DNA of 6,799 nucleotides from Cyanobacteria bacterium Co-bin13 (lineage in GTDB: Bacteria > Cyanobacteriota > Cyanobacteriia > Phormidesmidales > Phormidesmidaceae): positions 1 to 6,799 of the forward strand of contig JACVRP010000210.1 of the NCBI GenBank assembly GCA_014534385.1. Reading direction: 5' to 3'. Within the stretch, counting starts at the first letter, position 1. The number at the start of each line of letters is the position of its first letter. The position numbers and the translations under genes are program-made. Below, in pieces: positions 1 to 5,572 of this stretch. Under the pieces are notes generated by a model. It made no database searches. It saw only the letters and a program-made list of their open reading frames with translations, and was not told the origin of the DNA.

Positions 1-1314
1 GCAATTCGGCAGTCTCTGGATCCGGAGGAGATTTTTCAGATTGCGGTGCGGGAGCTGGGGCAGGCGCTCGAGGTTTGTCGCTGTCTGATCTACCCCTACA
101 GTCCTGGGACGCGGGAGGTGGTTATTCACAACCAGCACCTCAAGCCCTCAGTGCCCTCGCTGATGGATCAGACCTGGCCGCTGACAAATAATCCACTGTT
201 TGAGTATGTCAAAGATGCTCAAGAACCGGTGTCGATTGAAGATACCCAGGCCCAAGATTCTCCCTACCGGCAAGAGATCGATGCCGTCATGCCGTTGGTA
301 GAACAATGGGGCATCCAATCCTGGATGCTGGTGCCGCTGATCTATCAGAAGCGGCTGCTGGGGATGATTGAGCTGCACCACTGCCAGTCCACGCCCTACC
401 ACTGGAGCGAGGATGATAAGGCACTGGTAGATGCGATCGCAGCCCAGCTCAGCGTGGCCCTGATCCAGGCAGACGCCTACGCCAACCTGCAAGATCTCAA
501 TGGCCAGCTCGAAGCGCTCGATCGCACCCGCAGCAATCTGATTGCCATCACCGGCCACGAGCTTAGAACGCCCCTCTCTACCATTCAAGTTTGCCTGGAG
601 AGCCTGGCCAGCGAGCCCGATATGCCACTAGAGCTGCGCCAGGTCATGCTGCAGGCAGCCCTAGAAGATGCCGAACGGATGCGGAAACTGGTGCAGGATT
701 TCCTCACCCTGTCACGCCTAGAGAGTGGTCGGATTGAGTGGAACCTGGAATCTTTGTCGCTGCAGGAATGTGTGGACCTGGCCCTAAGCAGCGTCCAGGC
801 TCGCCAAAGCAACACCCCCTGCGCTACCCTCAAGATCAAAATCCCCAGCAAAGCGCCCCTAGTACGGGCCGATGGAGAATGGCTGGTAGAAGTGCTGGTC
901 AAACTCCTAGACAATGCCTGCAAATTTACCAGCGCCAGCGATACCATCACCATCGAGGCCCGGCGTTTCAATGACCAAATGATGGAGGTCATTGTCACCG
1001 ACACCGGGCGGGGCATCGAGCCCGATCGGCTAGAGATTGTCTTTGATCGCTTCTACCAGGAAGAAGGTGCCCTGCGCCGCACTACCGGCGGCACGGGCTT
1101 AGGCCTAGCCATGTGCCGTCAGATCGTCGAAGGCATCGGCGGACAGATCTGGGCCACCTCGGCCGGAAAGGATCAGGGCAGCCAGTTCCACTTCACGATA
1201 CCCATTGCCCAAGGGGGTCTTGAGCCGCCCCGCCGCCCCGCTAAGACCGCCAGTTCCCGAACCGGGTCGCGGCGCTCTGCTAAGGCGCAGAAGTCGGTTT
1301 TACTGGACGATTGA
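1..1314 (+). CDS. GAF-domain sensor histidine kinase, 5' end missing
   Basis: This is the cytosolic signalling part of a two-component sensor kinase. It would autophosphorylate on histidine and pass the phosphate to an unknown response regulator. The frame is open from base 1, so the GTG at 46 is only an internal codon and the gene starts outside the window; 437 residues are visible. In visible numbering, a GAF domain covers about 1-155 and a short helical linker about 156-175. The HisKA H-box (HELRTPL) has phospho-accepting His186, encoded at 556-558. The ATPase has an N-box (LLDNACKF, Asn305), a G1 box (DTGRG, 334-338) and a G2 box (GGTGLGLA, 363-370). All key catalytic residues are present. 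The GAF ends in the common GMIELHHC pattern and shows no clear bilin-binding Cys, so photoreception is not supported. About 33 residues follow the ATPase as a basic tail rich in Arg, Lys and Ser. The input signal is unknown. Confidence 0.95.
   Translation, partial: AIRQSLDPEEIFQIAVRELGQALEVCRCLIYPYSPGTREVVIHNQHLKPSVPSLMDQTWPLTNNPLFEYVKDAQEPVSIEDTQAQDSPYRQEIDAVMPLVEQWGIQSWMLVPLIYQKRLLGMIELHHCQSTPYHWSEDDKALVDAIAAQLSVALIQADAYANLQDLNGQLEALDRTRSNLIAITGHELRTPLSTIQVCLESLASEPDMPLELRQVMLQAALEDAERMRKLVQDFLTLSRLESGRIEWNLESLSLQECVDLALSSVQARQSNTPCATLKIKIPSKAPLVRADGEWLVEVLVKLLDNACKFTSASDTITIEARRFNDQMMEVIVTDTGRGIEPDRLEIVFDRFYQEEGALRRTTGGTGLGLAMCRQIVEGIGGQIWATSAGKDQGSQFHFTIPIAQGGLEPPRRPAKTASSRTGSRRSAKAQKSVLLDD
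433..440. repeat. HIP1 octamer, first of five in the window
   Basis: GCGATCGC occurs here and at 2674-2681, 3468-3475, 5625-5632 and 6339-6346. Two are in trpE, two in the M28 gene and one in the kinase; none is in spacer DNA. The over-representation marks the DNA as cyanobacterial. Confidence 0.95.
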
Positions 1315-1317
1315 GGA

Positions 1318-1440
1318 AGTAAGGGGTGGGTGGATAGGGAGTAAGGGGTGGAGGGGGAAGTTTCTGCGCTCTGTTTTGGCCTAGCCTGCTCCTCACCCAT
1401 TCACTCATCCACCCCCTACCCCCCCACCTCCTACCCACCC
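1318..1440. repeat. G-rich/C-rich imperfect inverted repeat with 22-bp tandem unit
   Basis: Just after the kinase stop codon a 22-bp unit beginning AGTAAGGGGTGG (1318-1339) is followed by a partial second copy (1340-1351). The G runs at 1323-1326, 1328-1330, 1337-1339, 1345-1348 and 1353-1357 fit a canonical G-quadruplex pattern on the plus strand. The C-rich stretch 1408-1440 is its approximate complement. GGGTGGGT at 1324-1331 pairs exactly with ACCCACCC at 1433-1440, and TAAGGGGTGGA at 1342-1352 pairs with 1408-1418 with one mismatch. The result could be a long imperfect hairpin with a loop of about 55 nt. It may act as a transcription barrier or terminator between the kinase and psaD, or be a remnant of a dispersed repeat of the kind common in filamentous cyanobacteria. 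The structure is visible; the role is inferred. Confidence 0.6.
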
Positions 1441-1472
1441 ATCTGGATCCACTTCACCCCTCCAGCCCAGTC

Positions 1473-1488
1473 CAGTTCTGAAGAACTG
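1473..1488. promoter_or_regulatory. 16-bp palindrome upstream of psaD, possible operator
   Basis: CAGTTCTGAAGAACTG has perfect 7-bp arms around a 2-bp centre. Its last base is the first base of the HLR1-like site. Its position, about 95 bp upstream of the psaD start codon and beyond the likely core promoter, fits a dimeric regulator site better than a transcript hairpin. I do not recognise the cognate protein. Confidence 0.4.
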
Positions 1489-1505
1489 TTACACTTCCTC
1501 ACAAT
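1488..1505 (+). promoter_or_regulatory. HLR1-like site (candidate RpaB binding site) of psaD
   Basis: GTTACACT (1488-1495), a 2-bp spacer, then CTCACAAT (1498-1505) resembles the HLR1 consensus of two (G/T)TTACA(A/T)(A/T) repeats separated by 2 bp. Each half matches 6 of 8 positions. From published work on cyanobacteria, RpaB bound to HLR1 upstream of photosystem I genes activates them in low light and is released in high light. The gene context makes this match more credible than the imperfect halves alone would. Confidence 0.5.
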
Positions 1506-1509
1506 CCCG

Positions 1510-1538
1510 ATAAACGCGCTATCTCGCGATGATAGGAT
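1510..1538 (+). promoter_or_regulatory. Putative psaD core promoter
   Basis: A possible -10 element TAGGAT at 1533-1538 (4 of 6 matches to TATAAT) lies 28 bp downstream of the HLR1-like site. The expected -35 position (1510-1515, ATAAAC) is poor, as is usual for an activator-dependent promoter. Transcription would start near 1545, leaving a leader of about 25 nt and placing the HLR1 centre near -49. No strong Shine-Dalgarno is present; GAGAG at 1554-1558 is the nearest purine-rich stretch. This is an inference from spacing. Confidence 0.3.
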
Positions 1539-1569
1539 TCCGAACAAAAGGTTGAGAGATAGCAAATCC

Positions 1570-1998
1570 ATGCCTGAAACTCTAACTGGACAAACTCCTT
1601 TTTTCGGTGGCAATACGGGTGGCCTGCTTACTAAGGCTGCCGTTGAAGAAAAATACGCTATTACCTGGACTAGCCCCAAAGAGCAAGTGTTTGAAATGCC
1701 GACTGGCGGTGCCGCCATTATGCATGAAGGCGATAACCTGCTGTACTTTGCTCGTAAGGAGCAGTGCATTGCCCTAACCCGGCAGCTGCGCACCAAGTAC
1801 AAGCCCAGGATGGAGAACTACAAGATCTACCGCATTTTCCCTAACGGTGAGATTCAGTATCTGCATCCCGCCGATGGCGTTTTCCCTGAAAAGGTGAACG
1901 AGGGCCGCAGCGCAGTCAACAGCATCGGTCGCAACATCGGTTCCAATCCCGACCCTGCAACTGTCAAGTTCAGTGGCAAAACCCCTTACGAGGTCTAG
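1570..1998 (+). CDS. psaD: Photosystem I reaction centre subunit II (PsaD)
   Basis: PsaD is a peripheral subunit on the cytoplasmic (stromal) face of photosystem I. It helps form the docking site for ferredoxin and stabilises PsaC. The 142-residue length is typical of cyanobacterial PsaD. The sequence is unmistakable: N-terminal MPETLTGQTPFFGGNTGGLL, central SPKEQVFEMPTGGAAIM, then RKEQCIALTRQLR, and the basic C-terminal half with VFPEKVNEGR. Lys108 in that motif appears to correspond to the lysine that crosslinks to ferredoxin in Synechocystis PsaD. There is no signal peptide or membrane segment, as expected. The ATG at 1570 gives the conserved PsaD N-terminus; the frame stays open upstream to 1348, but that part is low-complexity non-coding sequence. 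A candidate HLR1 site lies upstream and a strong stem-loop follows. Confidence 0.98.
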   Translation: MPETLTGQTPFFGGNTGGLLTKAAVEEKYAITWTSPKEQVFEMPTGGAAIMHEGDNLLYFARKEQCIALTRQLRTKYKPRMENYKIYRIFPNGEIQYLHPADGVFPEKVNEGRSAVNSIGRNIGSNPDPATVKFSGKTPYEV

Positions 1999-2043
1999 TC
2001 CTAGCAGCTTGATAGATCTATTAAATTCATCTTCTTGAAGAAT

Positions 2044-2075
2044 AGAAGGGGCATGGCATAAGCTGTGCCCCTTCT
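2044..2075 (+). terminator. Stem-loop after psaD, likely terminator or 3' stabiliser
   Basis: A perfect 10-bp stem (AGAAGGGGCA at 2044-2053 with TGCCCCTTCT at 2066-2075) encloses a 12-nt loop. It is GC-rich and strong, but no run of T follows, so it is not a textbook intrinsic terminator; many cyanobacterial 3' ends lack a U tract. It sits 46 bp after the psaD stop and 27 bp before the trpE start. It could stabilise the abundant psaD transcript, reduce read-through into trpE, or both. Confidence 0.6.
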
Positions 2076-2102
2076 GTCATCTCTCCCCTTAGAATAGGAA
2101 TC

Positions 2103-3650
2103 ATGATTTTTCCAGCCTTCGACCAATTTCAAGCCTGTGCCCAGCAGGGAAACTTTGTGCCGGTTTATCAGGAGTGGGTAGCGGATCTCGATACGCCCGT
2201 TTCTGCCTGGTATAAGGTTTGTGCTGGGCAGCCCTACAGCTTTTTGCTGGAGTCGATCGAGGGGGGAGAGACGCTAGGTCGCTACAGCCTGCTGGGCTGC
2301 GATCCGCTCTGGGTGCTGGAAAGCTGCGGCGATAAAACCACCCAGACCCACCGGGATGGGTCGGTTGAGCTGTTCTGCGGCAACCCGTTTGATATTCTCT
2401 GCCAGTGCCTGGCTCCCTATCACCCAGTTAAGCTGCCGGAGCTGCCAGCGGGAATTGGGGGCTTGTTCGGCTTCTGGGGGTATGAGCTGATTCGCTGGAT
2501 TGAGCCTACAGTGCCCGTTCATTCCCCAAGTGCCGGAGATCTGCCAGACGGCATCTGGATGCAGATGGACAGTCTGCTCATTTTTGATCAGGTGCAGCGC
2601 AAGGTCTGGGCGGTTGCCTATGCTGACTTACGGCAGCCAGAGCGAGACCTGAGGGCGGCCTATGAGGAGGCGTGCGATCGCGTTCGCCAGATGGTTGCTC
2701 AGCTCGGCTCGTCCCTGCCAGAGAAAAATGCGCTGCTGTCTTGGACATCGCCAGGCAGCACTCAAACGGCTCCGCTGCAGTACACCAGCAACCGTAGCCC
2801 CGAGGAATTTTGCGCCAGCGTAGAAAAAGCCAAAGACCATATTCGAGCTGGCGATATTTTTCAGGTCGTTATTTCCCAGCGCCTGTCTACTCCCTACAGC
2901 GGCGATCCGTTTGATCTGTACCGCTCTCTGCGGCTGATCAACCCTTCCCCCTACATGGCCTACTTCCACTTCAAAGACTGGCAAATTATTGGCTCCAGTC
3001 CAGAGGTGATGGTTAAGGCTACCCACGGGGCAATGCCTGACTCACCCAAGCTAGCTACGGTGCGCCCAATTGCGGGCACCCGACCTCGGGGCAAGACCAA
3101 CCCGGAGGATGTAGCCTATGAGCAGGATTTGCTGCAGGACCCTAAGGAAATTGCTGAGCACGTCATGCTGGTAGACCTGGGCCGCAACGACCTGGGGCGA
3201 GTCTGCCTCAGCGGCTCGGTTAAGGTCAATGAGCTCATGGTGATTGAGCGCTACTCCCACGTCATGCACATCGTTAGTAATGTGGTCGGCGAACTCGATC
3301 CTGAAAAAAATGCCTGGGACTTGCTCAAAGCTTGTTTTCCAGCGGGAACCGTTAGCGGGGCTCCCAAGATCCGGGCCATGCAGATTATTCACGAGCTAGA
3401 GCCCTGCCGGCGGGGTCCTTACTCTGGCGTTTACGGCTACTACGACTTTGAAGGACAGCTAAATACTGCGATCGCAATTCGCACGATGGTGGTTCGCCAG
3501 GAAGCCGACGGCAGCCGTCAGGTCAGCGTTCAGGCCGGAGCCGGACTTGTCGCCGACTCCGTTCCCGAAAAGGAGTACCAGGAAACCCTTAACAAAGCCA
3601 GAGGCATGCTAGAGGCCATTCGCTGCCTGCAGCTGTCCCTACGGGGTTAG
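2103..3650 (+). CDS. trpE: Anthranilate synthase component I (TrpE)
   Basis: TrpE converts chorismate to anthranilate, the first committed step of tryptophan synthesis, using ammonia from the glutamine amidotransferase subunit TrpG (not in this window). At 515 residues it is full length. The N-terminal regulatory domain (about 25-175) carries LLES at 48-51, the usual tryptophan feedback site, which works with NPSPYM at 280-285. The chorismate-binding domain (about 230-505) has PIAGTRPRG (322-330), EHVMLVDLGRNDLGRV with His353, FPAGTVSGAPK (412-422), GPYSGVYGY (438-446) and QAGAGLVADSVPEKE (477-491). These favour TrpE over aminodeoxychorismate or isochorismate synthase, and feedback inhibition is probably intact. 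AGGA at 2096-2099 is only 3 nt from the ATG, so the ribosome site is weak, but the N-terminus aligns well from residue 1. It follows psaD in the same direction and its 3' end overlaps the opposing RlpA-like gene. Confidence 0.97.
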   Translation: MIFPAFDQFQACAQQGNFVPVYQEWVADLDTPVSAWYKVCAGQPYSFLLESIEGGETLGRYSLLGCDPLWVLESCGDKTTQTHRDGSVELFCGNPFDILCQCLAPYHPVKLPELPAGIGGLFGFWGYELIRWIEPTVPVHSPSAGDLPDGIWMQMDSLLIFDQVQRKVWAVAYADLRQPERDLRAAYEEACDRVRQMVAQLGSSLPEKNALLSWTSPGSTQTAPLQYTSNRSPEEFCASVEKAKDHIRAGDIFQVVISQRLSTPYSGDPFDLYRSLRLINPSPYMAYFHFKDWQIIGSSPEVMVKATHGAMPDSPKLATVRPIAGTRPRGKTNPEDVAYEQDLLQDPKEIAEHVMLVDLGRNDLGRVCLSGSVKVNELMVIERYSHVMHIVSNVVGELDPEKNAWDLLKACFPAGTVSGAPKIRAMQIIHELEPCRRGPYSGVYGYYDFEGQLNTAIAIRTMVVRQEADGSRQVSVQAGAGLVADSVPEKEYQETLNKARGMLEAIRCLQLSLRG

Positions 3651-5015
3651 GCCCGCCACTAAAGCACTATCCCATTGAGCCGGTATTCCTGGCTTTAAGA
3701 TAGTTGCCTCGTAGGGAATGACGCCAACCCGCTCACTGCCCAAACATTGGGCAGCCGCGTAGGACAGATCCAGCGAGCGCTCCCCCACGTAAGGCCCCCG
3801 ATCATTGACCCGCACCACAATACTCCTATTATTTGCCCGGTTCCGCACCTTTAGGTACGTCCCAAACGGCAGAGACGGATGGGCTGCGGTCAACTCATGC
3901 TGGTTGAAAATCTCGCCAGTCGCAGTTTTTCGACCATGAAAATAAGGGCCGTACCAGGATGCCGTACCCTGGATACGTCGGTTGGTTTCCCGCAAACCAT
4001 AGGCAATCATCTGCACATCTACCGGCTCTAGCGGGTCTTCCCCAAAGGCAACTCGCAGATTGTTGATCCACTGAGAGGCTACCAGGGCCGGGTTTGCGGC
4101 GGTGTCTGGCAGCATTGACTGATCCACCACGAACAGAATTTCGCTGTCGTGTCCGCCCGCTGCAAAGGAATGCCCCAGCAGAGGCTTGAGGCGGGAGGGC
4201 TGCAGGCTATCCACCTGTAGCAGCCGTCTGAGCTTGGTGGCTATCTGATAGGCCGTCTCAGCCGACTTCACTTCTCCCACCGGAGTATCGTGAATCCAAA
4301 TTTGGTAGCGCGGTTTTTCGGAGGTCGCGGTAGCTTCACCAATTTCGCGCTCCAGCGCTGAGGAAAGCGCTAAACACTGATTGCCTGTTTTTAGAAAGGC
4401 AATTTCAGCCTCCGCCTCTATTTCGGGACCGACCTTGATGACCGAGACGTTGGCTACCGAGTTCCAGATGCTCCAGTCCAGCACATCTTCCGAAAGCAAA
4501 GGCAGCTGGGAGCTTAGCGCGATTTCTCGTGGGTCGGAGGGGTCAGCGCTGGGCAGCAGGCCCATCGGCAGATCCCTCAAGTCGGGCAAAGATGGCTCTG
4601 CCCACGCCTCATCTAAAAACTCAGAGTCAGGCCAACTCGCAATATCTTCTAGCAGCCGGGACAGAGTAAACGTTTCTCTGCCAGGAAGCGCTCCAGACAG
4701 CTGTAGCGGCTCCTGCAACGGCAATGATAGAAACAGAGGAACGTAATTAGAAGCCACTAGAAACCCTAAGGATTCGGGTGGGATAAAAGCCTGTGCGCTA
4801 GATTGAAGCCGTGAGCGCTGAATTTCTAGAAGAGAGCTGCTAGCCATTGCCTGAGCTGTAGCGATGTAGGCAACCGAGCCCGTTGAAGATGCCGTATTAG
4901 CTGGGTGATTTAACCGAGCTTCTGGCCAAGTGATAGTAGACAGTGCGGCAGTAGACAGTGCGGCAAAATCGTTATTTAGAAAGGATGCAACCCAAAAAAG
5001 CCCAAGAAAATCCAT
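3639..5015 (-). CDS. RlpA-like double-psi beta-barrel protein with long N-terminal region
   Basis: The 458-residue product has an RlpA domain at about 350-442, starting GTASWYG. RlpA proteins of other bacteria are septal lytic transglycosylases acting on peptidoglycan glycan strands. The residues matching the reported catalytic set of Pseudomonas RlpA are present: Glu368 in TGEIF, His379 in LTAAH and Asp405 in VNDRGP. There is no SPOR domain. Residues about 60-345 match no domain I recognise. The ATG at 5015 is the first usable start: the upstream frame runs back to a stop without ATG, GTG or TTG, and AAGG lies 4 nt before it. The N-terminus is hydrophobic at 3-13 but has no basic residue, carries Asp2, and has no Cys for a lipobox, so export is likely but not shown. 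The last 12 bp overlap trpE tail to tail. A wall role is inferred from the family. Confidence 0.85.
   Translation of the reverse strand: MDFLGLFWVASFLNNDFAALSTAALSTITWPEARLNHPANTASSTGSVAYIATAQAMASSSLLEIQRSRLQSSAQAFIPPESLGFLVASNYVPLFLSLPLQEPLQLSGALPGRETFTLSRLLEDIASWPDSEFLDEAWAEPSLPDLRDLPMGLLPSADPSDPREIALSSQLPLLSEDVLDWSIWNSVANVSVIKVGPEIEAEAEIAFLKTGNQCLALSSALEREIGEATATSEKPRYQIWIHDTPVGEVKSAETAYQIATKLRRLLQVDSLQPSRLKPLLGHSFAAGGHDSEILFVVDQSMLPDTAANPALVASQWINNLRVAFGEDPLEPVDVQMIAYGLRETNRRIQGTASWYGPYFHGRKTATGEIFNQHELTAAHPSLPFGTYLKVRNRANNRSIVVRVNDRGPYVGERSLDLSYAAAQCLGSERVGVIPYEATILKPGIPAQWDSALVAGLTP
4936..4965. repeat. Perfect 15-bp tandem duplication inside the RlpA-like gene
   Basis: GTAGACAGTGCGGCA occurs twice back to back (4936-4950 and 4951-4965). 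On the minus strand it adds five residues in frame, giving AALST-AALST near residues 18-27, in the region expected to contain the signal peptide c-region or the start of the mature protein. The perfect identity suggests a recent slippage event. Confidence 0.85.
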
Positions 5016-5127
5016 AGACCTTATGTTGAAAGCAACGCACAGAGGAGACTGCAGCCAAAACAGGTCTAGAAAGACCAGCCGCCCGAAGCCCCTATGCCAG
5101 CGGTCGATTTACAGAAATCGCGAGACT

Positions 5128-5156
5128 TTGACATCTGAACATAAAACATCTATTTT
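5128..5156 (+). promoter_or_regulatory. Sigma70-type promoter reading toward the M28 peptidase gene
   Basis: A consensus -35 TTGACA (5128-5133), an optimal 17-bp spacer and -10 TATTTT (5151-5156, 4 of 6 matches) predict a start near 5163. It is the best promoter match in the spacer. The transcript would carry a leader of about 410 nt before the peptidase ATG, or end earlier at the stem-loop at 5256-5282 as a separate short RNA. Confidence 0.5.
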
Positions 5157-5185
5157 TCAGAGGACATCGTCCGTTGAGGCGATTT

Positions 5186-5233
5186 ATGGAAACTAGCCAG
5201 ATCAGTTTGCAGAACAAACCAACAATCAGATAA
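5186..5233 (+). CDS. Possible 15-residue leader or small peptide
   Basis: The ORF encodes METSQISLQNKPTIR and stops at TAA. GAGG at 5176-5179 lies 6 nt before the ATG, a better ribosome site than those of trpE or the M28 gene nearby. It begins about 23 nt after the predicted transcription start and ends 22 nt before a stem-loop, a layout reminiscent of leader-peptide attenuators. The composition shows no run of one amino acid, so a classic amino-acid attenuator is not indicated. Such short ORFs arise often by chance, so confidence is low. Confidence 0.15.
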   Translation: METSQISLQNKPTIR

Positions 5234-5255
5234 GCTGCTCTGGTCATGATTCTGT

Positions 5256-5282
5256 ATTCTGCTTAACAGACAAAAGCAGAAT
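5256..5282 (+). terminator. Stem-loop, possible terminator of a short RNA
   Basis: Perfect 9-bp arms ATTCTGCTT (5256-5264) and AAGCAGAAT (5274-5282) surround a 9-nt loop. The arm is followed by TTTCT, a weak U tract. Only three of nine pairs are G-C, so a terminator would be modest. The left arm is preceded by a second ATTCTG (5249-5254), forming a short tandem repeat. It could instead be a dyad operator. Confidence 0.4.
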
Positions 5283-5463
5283 TTCTAATATAAGCCCTGA
5301 TCCTGCATTTGTGATCCCTAGCACGTTGGTTGACAAAGGCACGACCCCTATGCATTTTTAGCTAAGACAGCTCTCAAGCAGCGCAAGAATTTCCACAAAA
5401 TCAGGCGAAAAGCCTTCAATACTAGGTCTTTTCTGCCTACACCTAAGCTGATCACGGCTTTTA

Positions 5464-5493
5464 GACAAAATTGTCATCTATAAACAACAATTT
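5464..5493. repeat. Nested AT-rich inverted repeats upstream of the M28 gene
   Basis: GACAAAATTGTC (5464-5475) has 5-bp arms around AA. AAATTGT at 5468-5474 also pairs with ACAATTT at 5487-5493. TATAAA at 5479-5484 lies between the arms and could be a -10 element for the peptidase gene about 90 bp downstream, but no good -35 is seen 16-18 bp before it. This may be an operator overlapping a weak promoter; evidence is structural only. Confidence 0.25.
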
Positions 5494-5572
5494 GCTGCCA
5501 AGCTCGGCTGCTGGCAACGTTTCTCCTAAGAGGGAAATGCTAAAGAGTTTGTAATTTTCAGCGCTATAGGGG

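Larger units (their letters stand above)
5016..5572. other. 557-bp AT-rich spacer between divergent genes
   Basis: No protein with recognisable homology is seen on either strand. The spacer separates the minus-strand RlpA-like gene from the plus-strand M28 peptidase and should hold promoters for both. Visible in it: a sigma70-type promoter (5128-5156), a 15-codon ORF (5186-5233), a 9-bp stem-loop (5256-5282), and AAAAGCC/GGCTTTT arms 41 nt apart (5408-5414 and 5456-5462). There are also nested inverted repeats at 5464-5493 and a lone TTGACA at 5330-5335 with a poor -10. I could not identify a convincing promoter for the minus-strand gene. No known riboswitch or cyanobacterial small RNA motif was recognised. 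Confidence 0.7.

Noticed and set aside
1..460. GAF domain as a bilin photoreceptor (cyanobacteriochrome)
   Set aside because: No canonical chromophore-binding Cys-His context is visible; the LHHC pattern is common in non-photosensory GAF domains.
1..1314. Kinase as NblS/Hik33, the partner of RpaB
   Set aside because: NblS has HAMP and PAS domains before HisKA; the visible part has a GAF domain instead. Proximity to an RpaB-like site is not evidence of partnership.
1389..1396. CTCCTCAC resembling the core of the small RNA Yfr1
   Set aside because: Only 8 bases of the ACTCCTCACAC motif match and the flanking stem-loops of Yfr1 are absent; it is part of a C-rich tract.
1348..1569. In-frame 74-codon extension upstream of PsaD
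   Set aside because: It is encoded by the C-rich repeat and promoter-like sequence, is rich in Pro, Ser and Tyr without homology to anything I know, and PsaD aligns from the ATG at 1570.
5063..5076. GGTCT-AGAA-AGACC hairpin upstream of the RlpA-like gene
   Set aside because: A 5-bp stem with a 4-nt loop is expected by chance in a spacer of this size, and it has no supporting context.
4930..5196. 88-codon plus-strand ORF across the RlpA-like gene start
   Set aside because: It lies partly antisense to the RlpA-like N-terminus, has a composition rich in Lys, Arg and Ser without recognisable features, and overlaps the predicted promoter at 5128-5156.
5330..5358. TTGACA at 5330 as a promoter for the M28 gene
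   Set aside because: The hexamer at 17-bp spacing is CATTTT (3 of 6), and TATGCA is only 13 bp away; too weak to call.
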